A DNA stretch of 64,000 nt from Mesocentrotus franciscanus (lineage: Eukaryota; Echinodermata; Echinoidea; Camarodonta; Strongylocentrotidae), in assembly GCA_037976565.1 (NCBI GenBank), contig CP137675.1, positions 33,183,820 to 33,247,819 on the forward strand, read 5' to 3'. Within the stretch, counting starts at the first letter, position 1. Each line of letters begins with the position of its first letter. Positions 53,401 through 61,363 of this stretch are shown one piece after another. Position numbers and translations under genes: made by a program. The notes under the pieces were generated by a model, which had not been told where the DNA came from, made no database searches, and worked only from the letters and a program-made list of their open reading frames with translations.

Positions 53401-56400
53401 AACAATATCGTACTAATCTTTGACCAGTTTGGTGTGTTTGGAGCTTGGACAATATGTTCTATCTCCCTCAAGTTCAGCTAACCTTATGTTTACTTCTACT
53501 GCAAAACATCAATCCTTTAATAGCCTTTATATATACGTGTGTGTAGAAAAAGCAATGATGAACAACACTAAATTTCCTATTTCTACTCCATAGTTAAGTG
53601 TAAACCGGTGAACAGACTTCATCAGAATTTACATACTACAGGCAAGTCTTTATAATGGATCAGTGAGTGAGAGAGCGTCTTGGTGCCTTGTGGCATGTAC
53701 TTACGGATCTGAGGGGCTGGCATGCAACGGAACTCTGCACCGCACTGGAAATCAAAGCAGCACTTTTCAGAGCCTTCGCAGTCGCCGTCATTGTTGCACG
53801 TTGATCCTGTGCACATTGGACTTCTACCAACATCCATAGGGCAAACTCCTGGATGTGCTACTACGTCTACTGGGCCACCAATGTCTACTACTGGATCCAT
53901 AGGCTCTGTAGAAAGTAGCAGATTGTACACAAGATTAATTGATTGATTGATATTGCGGCAAAGTTGAGTTTTTAGTTTAGTCCTGGGACGGCAGAGGGCG
54001 ATGATTTTATAGCGATGGTTCTGTACATGTTTATGCCAATGCGTTTTTGTAGGGCAGTCTGTGTTAAGCTGCCATGAAGGAAGCTTGTTCTTAAGAGAAC
54101 TGTGAATGAAGTCTTTGATTGTCTTTATATTCCTTGTAATTATCATTTATTGAACTGCTTCAAGCACTTATTAGGCTAATCAAGTGATTGATTGAGTGAT
54201 CTGTGGTATCCACGTTGCACAATAGATTGGGAGGAGAAAGATTGTCAAGAATGTGGACCAAGTTTTCGAGGGCCTGTTGGTAAGTGATTCCCTTGTAGAG
54301 TCTGGTAACGATACAATATAAACAACTTTACACGATAAGCAATGAATCTGCCTCTATGTGAGCTCAATTTCTTTTTCTTGAAGAGGCTTTGGAAAAAGAA
54401 TGTGAGGCTCCCACTGTCTACTCCTCGTTCTATAGGTTCTGTACCAAGTGAAAGAATGTACACTCACCAAGGGGCCACGAATTTGACCCTAAAAGAGCTA
54501 CCTGTTTGTTTGTTTTTTCTTCATCTTGTTTTTCTTACAGAAAAGGCATGGGGTAAAGAATTCAAAGGTGGCTGCAATTTTGCCCCTGAACTAAATAAAT
54601 AATCCCAGTAAACCTCCAAATAACCCCAAAATTTACATATCGGGACAAAATGTTTTGCTGAATATCAAAAAGAGTCCTTTCAAAAAACCATTTCTATCCA
54701 GGATTAACATGGGTCTTTCTTGACCAGTTATCACTTTAGCAAATTTGAGTGCATTTTTTTTTACACTCAGTGAACCGACATTTGCTCCTGCAACAATTGC
54801 TCCTAGCTTTAATTTGTCAAATGTATTGGGTTAGGGTTGCAATTGAGTTTTAGGGTAGATCTAGGGTTAATTAAGAATTTGGTTTTGGAATTATGATGCA
54901 GAGCAATTGTCGGAGAATCAAATGTCATACAGCCGTTACACTCACCAACTTGAATAGACACAGCCATGCAGAGTTTTCCGCAACTCCTCTGACAGCATTT
55001 CTGGGTTCCTGAACAGTCCTCATCACCTCGGCAAGGTGTTCCACCACAGATACCGAATCCTCCTTCTTCTACTGGGCACATTCCTGGCTTGATACCTAAT
55101 GTTAAAACAAATGTCACATCCAGTCACCTTGCATCATCATGTACACTCATTAAAGAGAGACCTATCACCCCCCCCCCCTTAAAAAAAAACACTTCCTTTA
55201 AATACAACCCTGGGCTGTAGAACCCTGGGCCCCGTCTTATAAAGAGTTGCGATTGATCCAAATCAATCACAAGTCCTCTAATCAATCCTATCTCTTATGT
55301 ACATATTTGCGATTAATACAATCGCAAAGAAGTTGAGATTAATTGCAACTGTTTATTAGACGAGGGCCCTGGAGTATATGTGCGTTATAAAAATATCAAA
55401 TATTATTGTTATTAGTAGTAGTCTCATCGATCACAAAAGTTAATACTGAACTCCTTACAGGTATTAGCATTGCTATTTCCTCTAACACTGTATCCATTTC
55501 CATGATTTTATATCTAATAACACTGAAATTTTGAATACCTCCAGTTTACCTTTAAATGACAGTGGTGATCTCGTACCTTGACTTTAAACCTCACCCCAAA
55601 GGTTCATCCAAAGAGCCACCACTATGATGACTGTTTATCCTACAATGTCTACCACAGAACACCTACCAGTACTAGATCTTCTCATTATGTATTAAAGCAC
55701 CTACATTAAATGCATCTTTTCTGATATTTTAGTACAGAAGAGGGACTAAATGAAACCTTTAAAACCAATGTTGATACAGGTCATTTATGCCTTGCTTGTT
55801 TCTGTTTATGGGTCTATAAAAGATACTTTATGATGGTGCAATCAACTATCATTTATAACAAGAAAGGTTGACCATGCCATTTTAATGTGTATGCGTGTCC
55901 TATATAATTATCTATTTTAATGGAATGACCTACTATATCTTCTTTTTTTACTCCTGAAATCTGAAGAAAAAAAGGGCTACCTACTGTGAAATTCATCAAA
56001 TCCGTTCTAATTTCAATGAACAAAGTGCCTGCATGGTTCTACATTGTGTACATGTATTTTCTTCAAAAATCATAAAATATGTAGGTCTCTCTGACTCTCT
56101 CAAGAGTGCAACATTATTCAGAACAGCTCATGTTCAACTGAGAAAATAAAAACCAAGTGAACTGAAGATATGTCAAACACAGAATTAATACATGTGTGTG
56201 AATATATATATATAACTTTTTTTTTATTTTACTAGACTAAAATGTTCAACAATGGAAATTTAAAGGTGGGCATGGGAGGCCTGTTGAATGAGGAATCTTT
56301 TTTTTTATTACTGCTCCTAGATTCTACAACAAGAAAATCAAATGTGTGTACTGATGATCTATCAAACAGGCTTTCCTTTGCACAAATAGTGTTAAGTTGA

Positions 56401-59400
56401 AAAGGACAAAATGGTTGTTGTGGTAAACACAGGCCTACAAGTAGACTTTCTGATATTGAGCTCCATCATTCAATGATAGAATTAAAGACAAAACTTACAA
56501 GTGCACTGCAGATCTGTCAACAGAACCAACTTTTGTTTTATATCATTACACCAAATTAAACAACAAGTAATCAAACAAGACAGTGTACTTAAGATCTGTC
56601 AAGCAGAAGAGACTTTTTGACTACTTCTAGGCCTGAGTCATCACGGGTTTTGCCGAACCCGGGTTTGACTTGAAAATTTCGGGCGGGGACCGGGTACCCG
56701 AACAGGAATTTTCACCATACTAAAAATCGCGTGCATGCAGCGGCGGGAGTTAAGATCAAGTTGCTGTTCTAAATAATGCGACGGAAAAAGACAGTTACTG
56801 CTTTCAAAACAATTAAATAATCAATTTAATTTAATAAATATGCTTTAAAAAATAAATGGTTATCGTTTCAGTTGACGGTAGGTCTTTTATCGCTCTAAAA
56901 TTGAGGCTGCAAAATTATGGAAGGAATCATGCTTGGTACCCGCGTTCACAAACGGAAGTCAAAATATGACCCACTGAAGACTGAGCAAGTTACGATAGTA
57001 GTACCACATACAAGACCAAAATGCTGATCAGAGTATTAAAATTAAATCGTAATAGGCATTAATTTAATTGTCAAAATATCCACAAAATAATGGTTTACCC
57101 TTGATATTATGATGAAGGAAAATAAATTAAAGCTCTCGAAATAACATCGAAGTGCCTTTCGTTCTTTCTAAAATGCGTGTATAACGGCAAGCTGAAGTTA
57201 GGAGTCAAGTTTTCAAGCCCGTACCGTCATGAATGCAGACGGAAGTACGAACTGATCTGAACAATAAGCATTAAACCAATTAAAACACATCACGTAACTC
57301 ACTTTAAGGACTACAGCACGACAAATTACCGTTAAATAATAATTTGCTTTGACAAACAATACTATAGATATTCATAATATCTTACATAAATAATGATATT
57401 TCATGAGCTACGCATTGATATCGAAGTTCAGCTAGCCATCATTTGAAATGAGACGTAATTGTCATGCAGCGCAGTAGACTGTAGAGGCAGCATGCAGCAG
57501 AGAGGAAAATATCACGTGATCTATAAGGCCCGCGATTTTTTTCCTCTCTGCTGCATGCTGCCCTCTACAGTCTACTGCGCTGTATGACAATTACGTCTCA
57601 TTTCAAAATGATGGCTATATAGCTGAACTCGTAGCTCATGAAATATCGTTATTTCTGTGAGATATCATGAATATCTATAGTATTATTTGTCCAAGGAAAT
57701 TATTATTTTACGGTAATTTGTTGAGCGTTAGTCCCTTAAAATGAGTTATGAGATGTTTTTTTAATTGGTTTAATGCTTATATATTGTTCAGATCAGTTCG
57801 TACTTCCGTCTGCATTCATGACGGTACGGGCTTGAAAAACTTGACTCCTAACTTCAGCTTGCCGTTATACACTCATTTTTAGAACGAACGAAAGGAACTT
57901 CGATGTTATTTCAAGAGCTTTAATTTATTTTCCTTCATCATAATATCAAGGGTAAAACATTATGTTCTGGATATATTTTGACAATTAAATCACTGCCTAT
58001 TAGTATTACGATTTAATTGTAATAGTCTGATCAACATTTTGGTCTTGTGTGTGTACTCGTAACTTGCTCAGTCTTCAGTGGATCATATTTTGACTTCAGT
58101 TTCTGAACTCGGTACCGCGAAGTGTGGTAATTCCTTCCTTGCAGCCTCAATTTTAGAGCGATAAAAGGCCTATCGTCAACTGAAACGGTATCCATTTATT
58201 TATAAAGCATATTTATTTAATTAAATTGAAATATAAGTTTGTGAATTGCATATTTTTAGTTCGTTATTTCAGAATATCAGTGTGAAATTTAATTTTGAAA
58301 AACCCGAAACTCGAATATTCAAACCCGGGTTTCGGCGTGACGGTCGGGGACCGGGCGGGGAACCGTTTCGACTCAGGCCTACTGCAAAGTGTCCTTCCCT
58401 TCAATTGTGTCAAGTCCACACTTCTCGATTAAGTCAATACAGGCCAATGAACAGACACAGATTAATATGCCCCTCCACTGATAACGGTGCATACCTCCTC
58501 AATGCATATTTGATTAAGGATACGATAAGTCATAAACTCTACCTGATAATGAATATTTTCATCTCAAAGTGCAGATATGAAATATTTTGTCAGGTGATCA
58601 ACAGCACCATAGCAAGTCCTCTTGTTTCAAAAAAAATTCAATGAATTCTACATAACTGTATAATTTTGTTTTGAATCCCTTGGTCATGACATTCTTACGC
58701 CCTCACCAAACATATCATTTTCTTATTAACTACAACTTGTCACCCCTACCCCCTATTTACAATGCCCTTTATTATTAACCATTCGAAAGTGTTATATGGA
58801 CAACAAGAATGTCTAATAAAGTTTGGGAATGTAATTCTATGTCTTCTAATATCAATCTACCCAACTTTTTTCCTTCATGGTAAATTATCCACTTTAAGGT
58901 AATAATAGCTCATCCTACTTACCTCCATAATCGATGATCGGTTTATCTTCATCTACTAGTCCACCACCTTGTCCTCCATCACCACCTTGTCCTCCATCAC
59001 CACCCTGTCCTCCATCACCACCCTGACCTCCTGAAATAAATAAAAAAAGATAGAGAAAATAATGAAATCAAGTCTTTGGAGACTTAAAGGGGAAGTGCAC
59101 CCTGATATTAATTTAGTTGTAATAAAAGCAGAAAAATGAGAGAAACAAATAAGTGCAAGTTTGAGCAATATCCAATTAAAAATAGTAAAATTATGAATTT
59201 GTGAAGTTGTCATCTGTGAAACACAACTGGCAACACTGACTAGCGAGCTCCTCTCTAAATTGCTATGTACATAAAATGTCATAAACTTTAATTTTCTTCG
59301 TTACTGTCCATTCAGTTGTATAGAAACATAATACTTATGTTTAGGGTTTATGTATGACTGAAAATATAAATATTTGAAGTTTATTAGTACAGGGTAAATG

Positions 59401-61363
59401 GAGGGGAGCTCGCAAGATACACCATGTATGTCACAGAGTTGTCAATTTGTGTTTAATTTATCTCACCTTCAAAAATGCATAATTTTCTTATATTCAATTG
59501 GTTTTCGCTCCAACTTTCACTGACATGTTTCTCTCATTTTTCTTCTATCAAAACCAACTTAATATCAGGGTGGACTTCCCCTTTAACAATATTACGATGG
59601 AAGACTTTAAATTAAAATATTGGCCGATATTGAGTTATGGATAATTGATGAAAATTTCTGTCACAGAATCAGATCAAATGTTTAAGACTACATGTACATC
59701 GAACGAGTTGAAAGTGAAAGATGAAAAACAAGTAAGAAGCAAAGAAAGATAAAGGAACTGAACTACTACACATGTGTACACATGTATCCTATATGTATGT
59801 GTATTATCTTGTCACTTCTTATGTCATATCTGCATGAGATTGATCAATGATCATTATACATGTGTATGTTGGTATGAAATAATATTGATGGCTTGAAATT
59901 CATAACTCAATGACACAGATCCCACCTTTGTGCAGATGGCCACTGAATTTTGTGTATATCATTTGTTGTTTGCAATCACTTTGATCTTGATACATTTCAC
60001 AGGCATACACAAATGTTGAACTTTCAGTCACCCTTATCAAGCATTAATGAATAAAGTACCAAAGATTCATGGGTAAAGCATAGCACTGCATTATGAGGGA
60101 TCGACCCCTGCACCTGAACAAACCTCCCTATGCAGTGAAGACATACCTTGCTGAACTGTACCATCTCCTCTCATTGGTACATTCCCTGTACCCTGATCCC
60201 CAGTACTAAGTGCATCTGTTGTATTACCTGGTGCTTCTGTTGTATTACTTGGTGCACCTGCAGCATCGCTAGGTGCGTTCGTGGAATTGCTTTGTGAATC
60301 TGTTACTCTAATGGGTGCATCTGTTACATTGCCAGGTGCATCCGTTGCATTGCTCAAGGTGTCAACTGAGCTAGGTGTAACTGCTTCTTCCCCAGAAGTA
60401 GTGTTTGCTTCTTGTACAGCAACTGGTGTTGCAGAGCTTTCTAGCTTTGGTGTAGCAGTACCTTCTTGTGGACTCTGTGTCAAGGAGCCTTGCTCAACTG
60501 CACTATTTGAGGTAGTTTCTGATGCTTCTGGTGTTACAGATGCAGGAGCTGGAGCCGATGTAATAGTACTTAAATTATTACTCTGCGCACGGTAGTAGAC
60601 CCTTCCTCTGTGGATGGCGTTACAAAACTTTCATTCCCTGCACTTGGTGATTCAGTACTTTCTCCTGTACTTTGAGATACGGAGCTTCTTTCCGAGCTTC
60701 GTGTAACAGATCCTTCATCAGTATCAGATGCCACTGAACTTCCTTTCACAGTTGGAGCAGCGGTACTGTCATTTGTACTCATCGCACCAGAGTCGCTTGT
60801 AACCTCCTCAACTGGGCTTGTGGTAGTTGTGTTCCCTTGGGTATCTTGTGCAGTAGGACTTGCTACTGTGCCTGATGAATCATTTTTGGATGTAACAGAA
60901 CCTGATTCTGGTGCTGCAGTGCTTCCAGTAACATTTTCTGTAGAAGCAGGGCTCTGGGATATAGAATCGCCTGGGGTTCCAGACTCTTCGCTTGCATTAG
61001 ATGCAACTTCACTCAAAGTCGGTGCATCAGTTGCACTTGCTGCAACAGAAGTGTCATTTCCAGCACCTGAAGTGGTTTTTTCCACACTCTGTGTTACAGA
61101 GCTGTTTCCAGAACTTCCTGCAGCAGAAGTTTCTTCTCCTGCACTTGGAGTAACAGTGTTCTCTTCAACTGGACTTGGCGTGGAAGGTTGAGATGTCGCA
61201 TTTTGTGTTACCTCTCCCCGAGGTTGCTCAGTGAATTGTTCACTTCCTTGTTGAGGAGTTTCACTGGCTGTTTCTTCAGTTACACTCTGCAGGGCTGGAA
61301 CGCTTGTAGTCTCTCGACCTATTCCCTGAGGGGCTCGTGTTGCATTGGCTGTTTCCTCTACTT
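38008..61363 (-). CDS. mosaic secreted protease inhibitor: mucin - Gly-rich - 5 WAP - 7 TIL - 2 thyroglobulin-1 (partial)
   Basis: Minus-strand exons in transcript order: 61363-60147 (mucin), 59030-58923 (Gly-rich), WAP at 55095, 53905, 52596, 49495, 49067, TIL at 48102, 47676, 46826, 45846, Tg1 at 45165, microexons at 44543 and 43856, TIL at 42814 and 41536, microexon 40720, TIL 40204, microexon 39406, Tg1 38691, then a decayed block. Every internal exon is phase 1-1, allowing in-frame shuffling. WAP and TIL modules are small disulfide cores that commonly inhibit serine proteases; Tg1 modules often inhibit cysteine proteases. The signal exon of this copy is beyond 64000 and the stop codon was not found. 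One-base frameshifts occur in the mucin, third WAP and third TIL exons. Confidence 0.75.
38491..38691 (-). CDS. thyroglobulin type-1 exon (Tg1 b)
   Basis: The 201-bp phase 1-1 exon encodes [16 protein letters not shown], then [13 protein letters not shown], then [11 protein letters not shown] and GYPECTG. C-W-C-V with six cysteines is the Tg1 signature. It is the last intact exon seen on the minus strand. Confidence 0.88.
39362..39406 (-). CDS. 45-bp two-cysteine microexon
   Basis: Phase 1-1 exon between GCTGTTTTC..ACAG and GTTG|GTAAGT encoding [14 protein letters not shown]. It is the same size as 40676-40720 and equally Asn-Glu rich before the final Cys. It resembles a half EGF/TIL loop. 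Confidence 0.6.
40025..40204 (-). CDS. TIL-domain exon g
   Basis: The 180-bp phase 1-1 exon encodes [20 protein letters not shown] then [20 protein letters not shown] and [10 protein letters not shown]. Ten cysteines in the TIL order (C-x8-C-x3-C-x3-C ... C-x3-C-x3-C-x-C ... C ... C) support a trypsin-inhibitor-like fold. The equivalent exon is deleted in the duplicate block at 36777-38400. Confidence 0.85.
40676..40720 (-). CDS. 45-bp two-cysteine microexon
   Basis: Phase 1-1 exon encoding [14 protein letters not shown] with donor GTTC|GTAAGT. A near-identical copy at 37327-37371 has lost the donor. Confidence 0.6.
41130..41250. repeat. ATT/TCA simple repeat
   Basis: Interrupted TTATTATTA and TCATCATCA runs in the intron after the TIL f exon. 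Similar tracts occur at 37780-37945 and 38325-38405 in the duplicate block. Confidence 0.9.
41315..41536 (-). CDS. TIL-domain exon f
   Basis: The 222-bp phase 1-1 exon starts with a Pro/Glu linker [16 protein letters not shown], then [20 protein letters not shown] and [15 protein letters not shown], ending AAEECPE. Ten TIL cysteines are present. Its duplicate at 38008-38227 has a one-base deletion. Confidence 0.87.
41927..42049. repeat. perfect-looking hairpin (short palindromic MITE)
   Basis: GTGCATTAGTGAATATGCGC with GTTAAAGTCACAATG pairs with CATTGTGACTTAAC and GCATATCACTAATACAC, with a loop around 41981-41994. It lies in an intron. Confidence 0.65.
42611..42814 (-). CDS. TIL-domain exon e
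   Basis: The 204-bp phase 1-1 exon encodes [15 protein letters not shown], then [18 protein letters not shown], then [13 protein letters not shown] and MCVAPENCA. Ten TIL cysteines. The lead P-D-P-E resembles the other linker starts of the gene. Confidence 0.87.
43316..43740. repeat. 31-bp minisatellite, about 13 copies
   Basis: The unit begins CAATATTATTTATTTTTATC and continues ATCATTATTAT. Copies start at 43340, 43371, 43402, 43433 and so on. It lies in the intron between the 57-bp microexon and TIL e. Long Ile/Tyr-rich frames across it are artefacts. Confidence 0.92.
43800..43856 (-). CDS. 57-bp two-cysteine microexon (inhibitor gene)
   Basis: Phase 1-1 exon between GTTTGCAG and GTCT|GTAAGT encoding [19 protein letters not shown]. 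It matches the A2M-gene exon at 4895-4951 (C-P-x-G-x-x-F-x-D-G-x-K-x-C) in length, phase and residues. Confidence 0.72.
44523..44543 (-). CDS. 21-bp microexon (FIPDPS)
   Basis: Between CTACCACAG and TCAC|GTAAGT lies a 21-bp phase 1-1 exon reading FIPDPS. Read with the next exon it gives [15 protein letters not shown], parallel to MPDPGLNQILCGPGQ in the A2M-family gene at 6413-6484. Both splice sites are good, but so small an exon is uncertain. Confidence 0.45.
44953..45165 (-). CDS. thyroglobulin type-1 exon (Tg1 a)
   Basis: The 213-bp phase 1-1 exon encodes [17 protein letters not shown], then [20 protein letters not shown], then [10 protein letters not shown] and ADCD. P-x-C-x3-G-x-Y/F-x3-Q-C and C-W-C identify Tg1. 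C-W-C-A replaces the more common C-W-C-V. Confidence 0.9.
45628..45846 (-). CDS. TIL-domain exon d
   Basis: The 219-bp phase 1-1 exon starts [18 protein letters not shown], then [16 protein letters not shown] and [13 protein letters not shown], ending ANCPKG. Ten TIL cysteines with a slightly long last loop. Confidence 0.87.
45990..46165. repeat. GAAATT/GGAATT hexamer repeat
   Basis: Interrupted repeats of GAAATT, GGAATT and GAATTG fill this intronic stretch. Confidence 0.85.
46609..46826 (-). CDS. TIL-domain exon c (one-base frameshift in the linker)
   Basis: The TIL part reads [18 protein letters not shown], then [18 protein letters not shown] and [14 protein letters not shown] with a phase-1 donor. 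From the acceptor at 46826 the phase-1 frame does not connect to CPGD. The exon is 218 bp where a multiple of three is expected, so one base is missing in the linker between about 46789 and 46826, either by error or by decay. Confidence 0.7.
46857..47015. repeat. short palindromic repeat (TATAAAGAG...TTGCGAT family, copy 1)
   Basis: GGGCCACATCTTATAAAGAG and GTTCTTTTAAAAGTTGGGGTCC are diverged inverted ends enclosing AATCAATAGC/ATCGATTCAAATCA segments. A clearer copy is at 55226-55372. Confidence 0.55.
47476..47676 (-). CDS. TIL-domain exon b
   Basis: The 201-bp phase 1-1 exon encodes [19 protein letters not shown], then [17 protein letters not shown], then [13 protein letters not shown] and [10 protein letters not shown]. 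It is nearly identical to the next exon upstream in the transcript (47902-48102), with changes mainly in GQSPDAAVC versus GLSPEVAVC. Confidence 0.9.
47902..48102 (-). CDS. TIL-domain exon a
   Basis: Same size, phase and nearly the same sequence as 47476-47676. Surrounding intron sequence (GATAGTGCAATGTTGCTGCC on one side, ACATAGATGTGATTGAATAA on the other) is also shared. The exon was therefore recently duplicated in a unit of roughly 430-500 bp. Confidence 0.9.
48199..48385 (-). mobile_element. family A MITE fragment
   Basis: After TTAA (48195-48198) the sequence AGATAAAGTTGAGTTCTGGA and the following part match the terminus of the 5399-5786 element. A shorter piece of the same end is at about 47771-47800 in the duplicated TIL unit. 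Confidence 0.6.
48921..49067 (-). CDS. WAP-domain exon 5
   Basis: The 147-bp phase 1-1 exon encodes [20 protein letters not shown], then [20 protein letters not shown] and FHCTPALQI. Eight cysteines with D-G-D-C-x4-K-C-C-x3-C-G-x2-C are the WAP four-disulfide core. Confidence 0.9.
49346..49495 (-). CDS. WAP-domain exon 4
   Basis: The 150-bp phase 1-1 exon encodes [19 protein letters not shown], then [20 protein letters not shown] and YRCTVSIL. Eight WAP cysteines. Confidence 0.9.
49515..49738 (+). mobile_element. CR1/L2-like retrotransposon 3' fragment
   Basis: A weak frame [19 protein letters not shown] precedes a stop and then GGCTCTATATAAATCAAATT with a TTATCATTATTATCATTA tail. The layout matches the other CR1/L2 tails in the window, with more decay. 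Confidence 0.4.
50037..52258 (-). mobile_element. 2.2-kb TTAA-flanked inverted-terminal-repeat element (copy 2)
   Basis: Inverted counterpart of 8681-10897, flanked by TTAA at 50033-50036 and 52259-52262 with the same CTCATTCGCGACAAT/ATTGTCGCGAATGAG ends. It fills most of the intron between WAP exons 4 and 3. The two copies differ by small indels and substitutions. No transposase was recognised. Confidence 0.85.
52388..52596 (-). CDS. WAP-domain exon 3 (one-base frameshift)
   Basis: The first part reads [20 protein letters not shown], then [15 protein letters not shown]. After a missing base at about 52483-52488 the WAP core continues in another frame as [20 protein letters not shown] and LRCMPAPQI. 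The exon is 209 bp instead of 210. The fold is otherwise complete (eight cysteines), so this is an error or a recent mutation. Confidence 0.75.
52620..52760. repeat. GATA/GAGA simple repeat
   Basis: ATAGATAGAT, AGAAAGAGAG and related runs. Ser/Leu-rich frames on the minus strand are artefacts. Confidence 0.9.
52785..53309 (-). mobile_element. TTAA-type MITE, family B (copy 4)
   Basis: It starts AGATACTATGTCCC after TCAA (a mutated TTAA) and ends GGGACATAGTACCT before TTAA (53310-53313). It lies in the intron between WAP exons 3 and 2. Confidence 0.82.
53705..53905 (-). CDS. WAP-domain exon 2
   Basis: The 201-bp phase 1-1 exon encodes [20 protein letters not shown], then [20 protein letters not shown] and [20 protein letters not shown]. 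Eight WAP cysteines. The ending C-M-P-A-P-Q-I matches WAP exon 3, showing a recent common origin. Confidence 0.9.
54398..54440 (-). pseudogene. truncated WAP-exon start ([11 protein letters not shown])
   Basis: After an acceptor-like TTGGTACAG the phase-1 frame reads [11 protein letters not shown], like the EPxxP/EPMDPVVD starts of other exons, but runs into non-WAP sequence with no cysteines and no donor. It is probably the remnant of a deleted WAP exon. Confidence 0.45.
54946..55095 (-). CDS. WAP-domain exon 1
   Basis: The 150-bp phase 1-1 exon after AACATTAG encodes [20 protein letters not shown], then [20 protein letters not shown] and LCMAVSIQV. Eight WAP cysteines. It is the first disulfide module after the Gly-rich exon. 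Confidence 0.9.
55226..55372. repeat. short palindromic repeat (TATAAAGAG...TTGCGAT family, copy 2)
   Basis: TGGGCCCCGTCTTATAAAGA with GTTGCGATTGAT pairs with ATTAATTGCAACTGTTTATT and AGACGAGGGCCCTGG. A foldback MITE of about 147 bp that resembles 46857-47015. Confidence 0.65.
55380..56625 (-). other. intron sequence, no exon recognised
   Basis: AT-rich intronic sequence of the inhibitor gene between the Gly-rich exon and WAP exon 1. No additional cysteine-rich frame with splice sites was seen. Confidence 0.6.
56628..58381. mobile_element. 1.75-kb foldback element with about 0.85-kb inverted arms
   Basis: The ends TAGGCCTGAGTC (56628-56639) and GACTCAGGCCTA (58370-58381) are exact inverses. 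The arms remain complementary right to a centre near 57520-57535, for example AGCAGAGAGGAAAA against TTTTTTCCTCTCTGCTGC, and GACGTAATTGTCATGCAGCG against its inverse. Divergence is moderate. Both termini carry GC-rich GGGACCGGG motifs. No protein was recognised, and a target duplication is not clear. Confidence 0.8.
58923..59030 (-). CDS. Gly-rich repeat exon (right copy)
   Basis: The 108-bp phase 1-1 exon encodes three-plus GGQGGD units then [16 protein letters not shown]. It is one 18-bp unit longer than the left copy. It joins upstream to the mucin exon and downstream, by phase, to WAP exon 1. Confidence 0.8.
59098..59582. mobile_element. TTAA-flanked inverted-repeat MITE (right arm)
   Basis: Allelic or paralogous to 34682-35172, flanked by TTAA at 59094-59097 and 59583-59586. 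Confidence 0.8.
60147..61363 (-). CDS. mucin-like Ser/Thr-rich exon (right copy, one frameshift)
   Basis: The 1217-bp exon reads [19 protein letters not shown] from the acceptor without the left copy's break and stays open to about 60590, where one G is missing relative to the left copy. It then resumes as [20 protein letters not shown] through [14 protein letters not shown] to the donor. Dense Ser/Thr, many N-x-S/T sites and no cysteines suggest a heavily O- and N-glycosylated stalk. Confidence 0.75.
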
